Shown here in pieces: positions 45,983 to 55,018 of a stretch of DNA of 64,000 bases. Position 1 is the first letter of the stretch, and each line of letters begins with the position of its first letter. Under the pieces are notes generated by a model. It saw nothing but the letters and a program-made list of their open reading frames with translations. It did not search any database and had not been told where the DNA came from. A program made the translations under genes and the position numbers. The stretch comes from Candidatus Obscuribacterium magneticum (GTDB lineage Bacteria > Elusimicrobiota > Elusimicrobia > F11): the NCBI GenBank assembly GCA_020523905.1, contig JAJAPZ010000002.1, positions 116,098 through 180,097 on the forward strand, read 5' to 3'.

Positions 45983-48900
45983 ACGTTTTAGGGTACTTTT
46001 CTTTCAAGGCCTCCAATAGTTCTTCGCGGAATTCCTTGGGAGGCCGGTAATCCTTGATAGTGGGGAGTTTGACCGGTGCGTTTTGGGCCCCTCGAGATCC
46101 CATCGCCGTCCCCCGCAAGAGGACTTTGGCTCCCGACCCCCCGCCGCCCCCCGGTTTTCCTTCTCCTCCTTCCATGGCCATCTCGGACAGATCATTTTGT
46201 GCCTGTTCAAGCATGGAGAGGCTGTTGCTGAGGTTATTCAAAGCATTTTCTTCGTGTTGTTGAGCTTTGAAACTGGCTTTATTCCCCAGTTCTTGGGCCG
46301 CGGAACCCATGGACGTCCTGGCTTTGGAAAGAGCCTGCATCATGGCCACACCGAGGCTGGCGGTTTGTTGGGCGATGCCCTGGAGATTCTTCTTCAGGTT
46401 TTGCGTCTTTTCGGCCAGGTCCTCCTGTTTTTTTTGAAGATCGGGAAATTGCGCCATCTCTTCTTTTGAGTAAATCTGCTCCGGCGGCACCGGTTTTTTC
46501 AACGCACTCAATATATCCTCCTCTTCAATTCGAAGTCCGGCAATGTCTTTCGCCGCCGAAATAGTGAAAGAGGATCGTTGGATCTCCGACTCGACGTTTT
46601 TCAAGCCGCCGATAATGACCGGCAGCCTCTCCAAAGTGTGGGTGCACTTCAATGAAAACATTTCATCCGCCACCTCTTGCATGGGTTTAATTTGAGATCC
46701 AAGCCCTGCCGCTATGGGATCCGATAATTTCCCCTTTTGGACAAGATGCGTCGTTTTGTCGACGACCTTTTTCTGCCGCTCGGCCAATTGGGCCAACAGA
46801 TCCTTCTGTTTATTTAACACGACCGCCATCCTTTTAGAGTCCAGCTGCTGTGTTTTTGAAAGAAGGTCTCTTTCCTTCTCAATGAGGCTCTCCAACGCTT
46901 TCTGCTCGTCAGATATTCTTTTGGCCAGTTCACCGGCGGAATTTTTTTCCGTAAAGGATTCGTGGGCTTTGTTCAGTTGATCGCGCATCGCTTGGGCGGC
47001 CTTTAAGAAATCTTTGGCGAGGGCAAGGGCCTTCTTTAAATCCCCTTTTTGAAGAGCCTCCGCGATGGCCGACATGAGATCTTGGGATTTCCCGATATCC
47101 ACCTCTTTCAAAGATTCTTGGTTGATGAAATCATCGGGAAGCTCTTCCGGGAATTTTTTTAAGGCGTCCGTCAGATTCATGAGAATTTTCTGGGCTTCTG
47201 ACAGCAAATCGTTGATCTGATTCATCAGCGCATTGTCCACCGGCTCCCCTTGGGCCGCCGCCGACTCCAATTGATTCAAGAGGTCCTCCCCGAGTTCACT
47301 CAGCTTGTCGCCGGCATCAATCACATCACGGGCTTTTTGGGACTTGCTGAGCCGACCGGAGAGGGCCGTCATCCGCTCTAGCTCGGAAGCGACCTCATTG
47401 AGAAAGGCCGATGCCGCCTCTTTGTTTTTGGTCTGAAGCGAGGCGCCGGCCGAGGTCATGGGACCCGCGTTCATTTGGGAGAGGTTCTCCCGCATGGATT
47501 TATGTTCGAGCCAAACGCCGTAGTCGGCCAAGGGGTCTTTTTCCATTTGGCTGACGATTTGCTTCAGGAATCCCTCCAATTGCTGGGCGTTGGCCATGGA
47601 TCGATTGAAATCATTGGATAGATCCTCATACTTTGGCGTGTCCATGTTAAGTTGGGCGCTCATGTTGTTGACGTCGGCCAAAAGATCGATGGCCTTATTC
47701 CGCCACTCGTCCAAGGCTTCTTCCAGGGCCTTGTGGGTCGTTTCAAAGCTGGCAATTTCAATGATGCGCCACTCTGTAAAGGCCTTCCCCGGGCCGGTGA
47801 TGAGGTTTCCATCCACCGCCTCAAGTTGATAGTGGATGACGTCCCCCGGTTGGAAGCGGGCCTCCGCCAAATTCCAGTCATAAGACGAGAGCCAGCTTTC
47901 TTTCCCCGTTTCCAGGGAGGCGATCCGTTTTGTTTCCGACCGTCCTTCATCCTTTTTCCAGATAAGAGTAACCTCCCGAACCCCATAGTCGTCCTTGGCT
48001 TCAAAGGTGAGCGGAAGCTTTTCCTTCTCGCCAATAATCAGGTCGTCATCGGGAGACAGGAGCGTTATGAAGGGCGTCTGGTCCTCCAACACATGAAGGG
48101 GATAGGCGTTGGCGTCTCCGCTTCGAAGACCCGTTTCACTTTCCAAAAGGAACCCATAGGTGCCGCTTTTTTCCAGCGAAAATTCGGCGGCCCATTCGCT
48201 TTTCTTAATTTTCTTGAAGGGGATTTCACGGCCGTGGGAAAAAGCCACCCGGGCCGACCGCAGATTTTCTGACGATTGAGCTTGAATCATCACCAGGCTT
48301 CCGGCCAATCCCGAAATCTCCAAGGACAGCTGTATCTGCGGCTCTTTTTTCACATAGTCCGGGGCATTGACCGTAACCGATACATTTTTCAATTGGAGAG
48401 GTGGCAGGGGCGTCAACGTGAACTTGGAACTCCACTCCTTTTTCCATTTGACGCGGTATTGGAGGGGTTGAATCACGTGCGCCAGGCGGTACGTCCGGCT
48501 GCCCAGGACCTCTTTTTCGGGCTCCATCGGCAACCAGTCCGACTCGGTTTTGACATAGAGAACGGGCTTATTAACGGAGGGGATAAGCATTGTCACCCTT
48601 ATGTCGGCGTCCTGACCCCACGGCAGGGAGGCGTTTCCGGGCTCAATCGTTAAACATCGATGGATATCCGACGAAACAAAGGGATAATAAACCCGCGGTG
48701 TGAATGGAAAGAAGGTCGGGAAAAAGGCCCAGAGGGATCCCCCGATAAATAGGACTGAAAGACTCATGAGCAATGCTTCTTTCCAACGCCACCGGGGAAA
48801 ACACCACCAGGGCGGAATCTTTTCCAGGCGGGAGGCCAATTGATCAAGAAAGAGGCCTTTTAACTCCGAAGAGATTCCTTCCTTTTTTTGTTGGCCGAGT

Positions 48901-49247
48901 AAATCTTCGGCGAGACGAAGATCATCCCGACGAAAGGGTTGGACGCCCGACCATCGTTGGAGACGGAGGGATCTCAGCCAGAGATGTCTGGACTTTTCTC
49001 GGCTTTTGAAAATGGAAAAGGGCCTGAATCCGCTGACAAACAGGATCCCGCTCAGGAGTAAAGCGAACAGCCAAATGAATTGGCGAAGCGATGCCTGAAT
49101 GATGAGCCACTGGTCGAAGCCGCTCATGAAAAGAAAGCTGATCAAAAGGGTGGGCAACGCCTTGAGAAGTCCCCGGACGCCGGCCATCAAAATCAGATAA
49201 TAAGTTGCGGTGCGAGAAAAGCGGATGATGGTTGAGGGGGTAGTCAT
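45939..49247 (-). CDS. DUF4175-like large membrane-anchored protein
   Basis: An 1102-residue protein: two to three N-terminal hydrophobic helices, another near residue 165, then a large extracytoplasmic part with beta-rich, Ig-like segments and a long helical C-terminal half, ending in a glycine-rich stretch (KPGGGGGSG) before a basic tail. This matches the DUF4175 type found beside MoxR/BatA clusters; function unknown. The ATG at 49247 overlaps the glycosyltransferase stop by four bases. Confidence 0.72.
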   Translation of the reverse strand: MTTPSTIIRFSRTATYYLILMAGVRGLLKALPTLLISFLFMSGFDQWLIIQASLRQFIWLFALLLSGILFVSGFRPFSIFKSREKSRHLWLRSLRLQRWSGVQPFRRDDLRLAEDLLGQQKKEGISSELKGLFLDQLASRLEKIPPWWCFPRWRWKEALLMSLSVLFIGGSLWAFFPTFFPFTPRVYYPFVSSDIHRCLTIEPGNASLPWGQDADIRVTMLIPSVNKPVLYVKTESDWLPMEPEKEVLGSRTYRLAHVIQPLQYRVKWKKEWSSKFTLTPLPPLQLKNVSVTVNAPDYVKKEPQIQLSLEISGLAGSLVMIQAQSSENLRSARVAFSHGREIPFKKIKKSEWAAEFSLEKSGTYGFLLESETGLRSGDANAYPLHVLEDQTPFITLLSPDDDLIIGEKEKLPLTFEAKDDYGVREVTLIWKKDEGRSETKRIASLETGKESWLSSYDWNLAEARFQPGDVIHYQLEAVDGNLITGPGKAFTEWRIIEIASFETTHKALEEALDEWRNKAIDLLADVNNMSAQLNMDTPKYEDLSNDFNRSMANAQQLEGFLKQIVSQMEKDPLADYGVWLEHKSMRENLSQMNAGPMTSAGASLQTKNKEAASAFLNEVASELERMTALSGRLSKSQKARDVIDAGDKLSELGEDLLNQLESAAAQGEPVDNALMNQINDLLSEAQKILMNLTDALKKFPEELPDDFINQESLKEVDIGKSQDLMSAIAEALQKGDLKKALALAKDFLKAAQAMRDQLNKAHESFTEKNSAGELAKRISDEQKALESLIEKERDLLSKTQQLDSKRMAVVLNKQKDLLAQLAERQKKVVDKTTHLVQKGKLSDPIAAGLGSQIKPMQEVADEMFSLKCTHTLERLPVIIGGLKNVESEIQRSSFTISAAKDIAGLRIEEEDILSALKKPVPPEQIYSKEEMAQFPDLQKKQEDLAEKTQNLKKNLQGIAQQTASLGVAMMQALSKARTSMGSAAQELGNKASFKAQQHEENALNNLSNSLSMLEQAQNDLSEMAMEGGEGKPGGGGGSGAKVLLRGTAMGSRGAQNAPVKLPTIKDYRPPKEFREELLEALKEKYPKTYEEIIHKYFKRLSE

Positions 49248-50854
49248 AGAACAGACAGTTTCTTCAGCGCATCGGGATCTTTGGCGAAATCGTAGACGAA
49301 TATGCTGTGCCCCACCACCTTCCAGGGCTTGTACGACAACAACCAATGAAACACATCTTTATTGGCATAATAGGTGGCCTGCAAATTGGTGACCGAAATA
49401 GCCAACTTCGTCGGCGCCAGAGACGCGTCCTCGGCATCATCGATGTGTCCGGCGATATTGTCAGACCCGCGGTCGATATAACGGATGCCATAGTCGTGGG
49501 GGTCGGCCGTACCAAAATAGCTTAGGTAGATTCCCCTTTTAAAGTCATCGGGATCAAGGCTTTTCCCAAGCGCCTTCAGTCCCTGTCCCCAATCGATATT
49601 GGAATCCGTCAAATAACGATACCCATTTTGGGGGCCGCTGATCAGCTCATTGAAATAGGCGATGAAGTGAGGCCGAAGAGTTATGGAAGATACTCCATAC
49701 CATCCCAACAACAACACCGTGAACCATTGAAACCGCTTCGGCAGGCCGGCAAGTCCCAAGGCGGCCATGATGAAAAGAAATGGATAGATCGCCAAAATAT
49801 GACGGTGTCCAATTTGCACCTTTGAAAAACAAGCGATGAGAAAAAAGAGAAGGGGCGGAATCCACAAGAAAGGATCCAACTTGAATCGTTTTCGCCACAA
49901 CCGGAAAACGCTCACTCCCAACGCCAATGTCAGGGCCACGGGTGTTTTGACAAGGAAAACAAAAGGAAAGTAGGTCACCCATCCCGTCGTGCTGTGGGCC
50001 CCCCAAAGGAAGCTTGATCGGCCGCGCTGCGAGCGGGAGACGATCGCCTTGAGGCCCTCCCAAAAAGTGTCCAATCCCTTCCCTTGATAAACTCCCATTA
50101 GCACCACCAGTGCGATCAGGCCCGCGACGATTCCTCGTATTACTAATTGTTTATTGGGTCCGATGGTTTTTATCAAGGTTCTTCTTTTATTCCATAAATA
50201 AAGGGCGATCAAGATGGGGCCGATGGCGATGGCCAGATACTTGCTGGCCAAGCAAAAGCCCAGGGAGACACCGGCCGCCGTCGTGGCCAACCAAGACTCC
50301 TTGTATTTTGATCCAAGATAGAAGAAAGCGAAGAAAAAGAAGCAAAAAGAAAGGTCCGTCGAAATGATCGTGGCGCTCGACAAAAGGGTCGGCGAGAATC
50401 CCCAAAAGAATAGGGTGAGAAACGCCGCTCCTCTTCCCCCTATTTTCCAAGCCACCCAACACAGGAAGAATCCCAATAGGACCGACAGAAGAAGTTGCAT
50501 TTTCCGGCCGGCGGCGACGAGATCCTCGGCGGAAACCCGATTGCTGTATAGAAATCGATCTGCAAACCGGTATTGATCCACCGGCAACCATTCTTGTTTG
50601 AGCCAAGCCGGATGTCCTTTCGGAATGAGAGGATTCATAAACAGGAGCGGGATGGCCGCCCACATCTCGGCCAAAGGAGGGTGGTGGTAGCCGTTATAAC
50701 GGGTATCTCCCGTTTTCCAGTAAACATATCCGGCGGTGAGATGAACGGGTTCATCGTAAGTCGGGGAAAAATCCCGGAGGGGCCCCATTCCCAGATAGAC
50801 ATGGGCCCCCCCCACCATCAGTAAAATAAAGATGACGACGACTCGACGGATCAT
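49244..50854 (-). CDS. GT39/ArnT-like membrane glycosyltransferase
   Basis: A 536-residue polytopic protein with about ten hydrophobic helices. The first outer loop carries FSPTYDEPVHLTAGYVYW and YNGYHHPPLAEM, the acidic loop typical of lipid-phosphate-sugar-dependent GT-C enzymes (PMT, ArnT). It probably transfers a sugar from a polyprenyl-linked donor to protein or lipid outside the membrane. It is coupled by four-base overlaps with the DUF2723 gene upstream and the DUF4175-like gene downstream. Confidence 0.8.
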   Translation of the reverse strand: MIRRVVVIFILLMVGGAHVYLGMGPLRDFSPTYDEPVHLTAGYVYWKTGDTRYNGYHHPPLAEMWAAIPLLFMNPLIPKGHPAWLKQEWLPVDQYRFADRFLYSNRVSAEDLVAAGRKMQLLLSVLLGFFLCWVAWKIGGRGAAFLTLFFWGFSPTLLSSATIISTDLSFCFFFFAFFYLGSKYKESWLATTAAGVSLGFCLASKYLAIAIGPILIALYLWNKRRTLIKTIGPNKQLVIRGIVAGLIALVVLMGVYQGKGLDTFWEGLKAIVSRSQRGRSSFLWGAHSTTGWVTYFPFVFLVKTPVALTLALGVSVFRLWRKRFKLDPFLWIPPLLFFLIACFSKVQIGHRHILAIYPFLFIMAALGLAGLPKRFQWFTVLLLGWYGVSSITLRPHFIAYFNELISGPQNGYRYLTDSNIDWGQGLKALGKSLDPDDFKRGIYLSYFGTADPHDYGIRYIDRGSDNIAGHIDDAEDASLAPTKLAISVTNLQATYYANKDVFHWLLSYKPWKVVGHSIFVYDFAKDPDALKKLSVL

Positions 50855-52971
50855 TTGCCTTCGGACTTTTCTATCGCCATTTGAAGAAAGTGTCTGGCAT
50901 CGGAATTGTTGGGATCAATACTTAAGGCTTTGCGTAAATGGTCAATAACAGCCCCCCAGTCTTTTCCCCAGTACGTCACGCCAAGATTATACGCGGCTTG
51001 GGCGTTGGGATAGGTTTCATACGAATTTTGGTAGGACCGCCGAGCCAGCTCCAGATCACCCGCCTTTTCACCGGCTGACCCCAGGTAGAGATAGGCGTTC
51101 GACAGGTCATGACGAAACGCATTCACGACGTCGGGAAGGCTTTTAAAGTCGGCAGCGAGCTTCAGCGTGTTTTTATTTTTTTCAACCGCTCTTTTTCCCA
51201 TCTCAACGGCTCTGGCGTAATCTTTGGTGATCAAATACAGATAGCACCGGTCCGAGCTGGCGCGGGCGTAGGTGGGGTCCAGACTCTCCGCGCGTTTTAA
51301 ATACCATTGCGCCGCATCCGTGAAGCCCTGCAATAAAAGCTGGTAGCCAAAGCGTTGATAGGCCCGGGCCGTGTCCCCGATGAGATCCGTGGAAAAGAAA
51401 TCCGGCGTTTCGCCGTAGCGATAAGGGCCCCGATAAAGACAGACCTCCGGCAATAAGGCATCGATTTTTTCATTGGGCTTCGTGTCCGACGGCAATAATT
51501 CAAGGACCAGACCGTGGGGCAGCACGTTAAATCCCGGCGGCGTGACAAAATCCGTTTCATACCCGATCATAAGGCGCCGGTCTCCGATCAAACGCTTCGT
51601 TTCCGCCAGTCCCTCGGGGGTCTTCACTTCCTGGGCCGGGGAGGAGGCCGTCTTCCATCGTTTTTTCATCTCCCAAAACCAGGGGCTCGTCGACAAACCA
51701 GACGCGACCAAGCTGACGTCCGGTCGCCTCTTCTCGATCAGTTGAGACGCCCAAAGAGACATCAATTGGACGTCTTTGTGGAAAATAAGAACGGCGTTTC
51801 TCGGTGTGCTTCGCCAGACGTTTTCATTGTAGTCGCGCAAGTAAAAAAGGCGGCGCTTGGAAGCCACCGTCTGGTTGGAGAAGGCGTTGGAGGCAAGGAG
51901 AATGACAAAGAGGCCCGTCAGACACGCCGGAAGGAGTTTCGCTTTCTCTTTGACCCGGGAATAAACATATTGGATGCCAAACCCCAAGGCCATCGCCAGC
52001 ATGAGATCAGGGAGGGGGTAAGCCGCTTCAATAATGGCCACCGCATGCGGGTTGGGAGGCATGTTGGCGAGAAAAATGAAAAGGGGGCCGGATACCACAA
52101 AGAGACCTGTTAACAAGAGTCCCAGGTTCCTTTTATCTCTAAAAAGGGCAACAAAACCCACCAAAATGAAAGGGAACCCCCACCAACCGAAGGCTTTCCC
52201 CACATTTTTTCCATACAAAGCCATGTTGGCGGGAAAATTCTCCCCCATTTTGTAGGAAAGGGAGAGAAGATCCAGCGTGCCGCTGTAACTTTTTCGGGTT
52301 AGAGAATTGATGAGAGTTCCAAGGGACTCCGGATTTCCCCAATCAATGATGGGGTTTTGCATGGAACGGAGGGGCAGATAAAGGAAAATACCGATACCGA
52401 GAGAAAAGAACACCATCGCGTGAAGGAAATGAATCCGACGCTTTTCAAGCCAGAGATAAAGACCAAGAACCGGGATGACCAACATCAGATCCATCCGAAT
52501 CCCCAGCCCCAGCGCGACAAGAAGCGCGGTCAGGAGGATATTCTGATATCGGAAGAGAACCAATAAAAGCAGGCAAACCCAAAATATACCGAAGGTATAC
52601 ATCTCGCTGACAGACGCCAGCTCCCAGAAGCGCGTCGTCAATCCATAGGCCGCGGTTGACAGGACAGCGGGGAGAAGCCCCAACCACACCGTTAACACCT
52701 CATAAAGAAAAACCAGGGCTAGGGAAGCCACGAAGGCTGAAAACAAATTCCCTCGGTAAGCCGGATTTCCAAGGGGGATGAGTTTAAAGATGTGACTGGC
52801 CAGGGTGTAAAGCGGGTACCCCGGCGGATGGGCAACGCCCAAGGTATGGATCAAAACTGCCATTTCACCCGTATCGCGGTAAGGCGCGACCTGGGGCGCT
52901 GCCGTGTGAAGGTAAAGGGCGAAAAAGCCGATAAAAAGGAAAAATCCAAAAAGAATCTTTCTATTGAGCAT
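50851..52971 (-). CDS. DUF2723 membrane protein with C-terminal TPR repeats (copy A)
   Basis: A 706-residue protein: about ten helices, the DUF2723 signature in the first loop (YRDTGEMAVLIHTLGVAHPPGYPLYTL), and C-terminal TPR-like repeats from about residue 540. DUF2723 is the family of eukaryotic TMEM260, an O-mannosyltransferase, so a GT-C glycosyltransferase role is likely. It is paralogous to copy B just upstream, overlapping it by 11 bases. Confidence 0.82.
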   Translation of the reverse strand: MLNRKILFGFFLFIGFFALYLHTAAPQVAPYRDTGEMAVLIHTLGVAHPPGYPLYTLASHIFKLIPLGNPAYRGNLFSAFVASLALVFLYEVLTVWLGLLPAVLSTAAYGLTTRFWELASVSEMYTFGIFWVCLLLLVLFRYQNILLTALLVALGLGIRMDLMLVIPVLGLYLWLEKRRIHFLHAMVFFSLGIGIFLYLPLRSMQNPIIDWGNPESLGTLINSLTRKSYSGTLDLLSLSYKMGENFPANMALYGKNVGKAFGWWGFPFILVGFVALFRDKRNLGLLLTGLFVVSGPLFIFLANMPPNPHAVAIIEAAYPLPDLMLAMALGFGIQYVYSRVKEKAKLLPACLTGLFVILLASNAFSNQTVASKRRLFYLRDYNENVWRSTPRNAVLIFHKDVQLMSLWASQLIEKRRPDVSLVASGLSTSPWFWEMKKRWKTASSPAQEVKTPEGLAETKRLIGDRRLMIGYETDFVTPPGFNVLPHGLVLELLPSDTKPNEKIDALLPEVCLYRGPYRYGETPDFFSTDLIGDTARAYQRFGYQLLLQGFTDAAQWYLKRAESLDPTYARASSDRCYLYLITKDYARAVEMGKRAVEKNKNTLKLAADFKSLPDVVNAFRHDLSNAYLYLGSAGEKAGDLELARRSYQNSYETYPNAQAAYNLGVTYWGKDWGAVIDHLRKALSIDPNNSDARHFLQMAIEKSEGK

Positions 52972-55018
52972 GGGATGTCATCTTTTCTTTGGCCGACGGC
53001 AGATAACTTCTGGCGTTGGCGTGATGGGAATCTCTTCTCAACACTTCTTCCAACAAACGGACAACCGCCGGCCAATCCTTTTTGTGCCAATACAGCACGG
53101 CGAGATTGTAAACCGGATCGGGTGCCTGAGGGAAGCGCTGGGCCGTTTTTTCGTATTGGTCATGGGCTTCGGCCAAACGGCCCATCTTTTCCAAGGCGAC
53201 GCCGAGGTTGCTCTGGGCCTGATAATCATCGGGATCATAGGCGATCCACTGGCGGTATACTTTTTCGGCCAGAGGATAGCGTTTCTCTTTCAGGAAGTCA
53301 TAGGCCAGATTCGCATACTCATAAGCCACATTCGTTCTCAACCAATCGACGTCATAACCCATGCGGCAAGCCCGTCGGAAATAGCGCAGGCCCTCGTCCA
53401 AATTCCCCTCTGCCATCAGAGCTTTTCCCTGCATATACGGAAAGAAAGCGGCCAACGCTCTGGTTCTGTAATTATGGGGAGCGAGGGGATAGAGAGATCT
53501 CAAGATAATCAAGGGCCACGTGATCCGGCGTTCGTCTTTCATTCTCGCCTCATAGAGAAAACCAACCGGTGAAAGCTCGAGATTCGGAAGAATTCTTTTA
53601 TCCATCGTTGAATAGAAAAGATGTTTCCGGCCGAGGTAACTTGACTCAACCTCCTGCCGCCTTATGGTTTTCATGTCCTTCGGGATTTGCCGAAAATCAT
53701 CCCCATAGACATTCTTGTAAATAAGTCCGCCCCGATCGTGAATTTCCACATCGGACCGTTTATTCAGGACATAGTGGAGCATCGCCAAACTATAAAAGGC
53801 ATCGTCCCCCCCGTCCAGAAAAAGAACACTGCCAGGAGGAAGGGCCCGTAACATAGCCTGCCCATAGTCATATACGAGGCTTGTCTTCCGGTGATTCGCG
53901 GCCTCCGCCTTTCCTTCCACGAAAAGAAACACGGTGATCGAAACCAGCAAAAGGGGGCCGGCTTTTTTCAGGAGCCGCCCGAGCTCGACAAATCCCAAAC
54001 AAAGAGCCATCGTCGGCATGATAAAAAACCGCCCCATGATGCCTTCCGATTGGGCATTGAAAGGCAAATTGGAGAAGACATAAAAGAGGGGCCCGGAGAG
54101 AACGAAGAGGGTTAAAACGGACAGGTAAAAGGGGGCTTTTCTCTTAATCCCCCAAATTAAACCCATCAGGGCGGCCACGGCGATCGGTCCGGGTATTTCT
54201 TTATTTTGCTGTTTTATATAGGCGGTCAGTTGCTTGACCGTGTTTTTCACGTCTCTTTCCGGCGCATCGCCGATGGATAATTTCAACGACCCATAATCTT
54301 TCCGGGTGATGGTGCGATAAAGCTTATGAACTGTCGTCGGACGGCCCCAGTTTAGAGGCGGTTCACGGGAAGAGCGTAACGGAAGAATCAAATAGATGGA
54401 GTATCCCAATAGGCCGAAGATAACGGCGCCCGCCAGCGCCCGTTTCATTTTCCCCTTGGTTTGGATAAACCAATAAAGAAGAAAGACAGGCACAAAAACA
54501 ACCAGGATCTGATGATTTCCAAGGCCAAGACCAAGAAGGAAAGCAATCAAACCACTTGTCCGCAGATGAGAGGGAGAATTGACCTGGGATTTTCCGGACA
54601 AAGCGAGAAGAAAAGCAAAAAGGGCGGCCCACAGCGAATTGAGGGAAAACACCTCCGTCACAAGACTGTTTTCCCAAAAAGACGTGCTTAATCCAAAGAC
54701 GGCGGCCGTCAAGAAGGCCATCCAAAAGGAGGCGCCCATTTGAAGAGCCGCTAGATAAAGAAACGTCAAAGCCAGGGCCGATGTGAAGGCGGAAAAAACG
54801 TTTAATCGATAGGGGACACAGGCCCAGGGGATCATTTGCATGAAGGAGCGGGAGAGAACCGTGTAAAGAGGGTACGATGGGGCATGGGGAATTGAAAGCG
54901 TGGCCGCCGCGGTCATAAACTCGCCGGCGTCCCCGGCGGTGACGCTGGGGGCCACATTCCGCACGTAGAAGGAAAAACTCCCCATAAACAGGATGAGTGC
55001 AAAAAGCCGCTCTTTCAA
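52961..55018 (-). CDS. DUF2723 membrane protein with C-terminal TPR repeats (copy B)
   Basis: A 685-residue paralogue of copy A. The first loop reads TAGDAGEFMTAAATLSIPHAPSYPLYTV, followed by about ten helices and TPR repeats. I chose the TTG at 55018, which overlaps the VWA gene stop (TTGA) and gives the N-terminus KERLFALILFMG that aligns with copy A; the ATG at 55099 would add 27 residues inside the VWA gene. The substrate may be a secreted protein. Confidence 0.8.
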   Translation of the reverse strand: MKERLFALILFMGSFSFYVRNVAPSVTAGDAGEFMTAAATLSIPHAPSYPLYTVLSRSFMQMIPWACVPYRLNVFSAFTSALALTFLYLAALQMGASFWMAFLTAAVFGLSTSFWENSLVTEVFSLNSLWAALFAFLLALSGKSQVNSPSHLRTSGLIAFLLGLGLGNHQILVVFVPVFLLYWFIQTKGKMKRALAGAVIFGLLGYSIYLILPLRSSREPPLNWGRPTTVHKLYRTITRKDYGSLKLSIGDAPERDVKNTVKQLTAYIKQQNKEIPGPIAVAALMGLIWGIKRKAPFYLSVLTLFVLSGPLFYVFSNLPFNAQSEGIMGRFFIMPTMALCLGFVELGRLLKKAGPLLLVSITVFLFVEGKAEAANHRKTSLVYDYGQAMLRALPPGSVLFLDGGDDAFYSLAMLHYVLNKRSDVEIHDRGGLIYKNVYGDDFRQIPKDMKTIRRQEVESSYLGRKHLFYSTMDKRILPNLELSPVGFLYEARMKDERRITWPLIILRSLYPLAPHNYRTRALAAFFPYMQGKALMAEGNLDEGLRYFRRACRMGYDVDWLRTNVAYEYANLAYDFLKEKRYPLAEKVYRQWIAYDPDDYQAQSNLGVALEKMGRLAEAHDQYEKTAQRFPQAPDPVYNLAVLYWHKKDWPAVVRLLEEVLRRDSHHANARSYLPSAKEKMTSHAQ

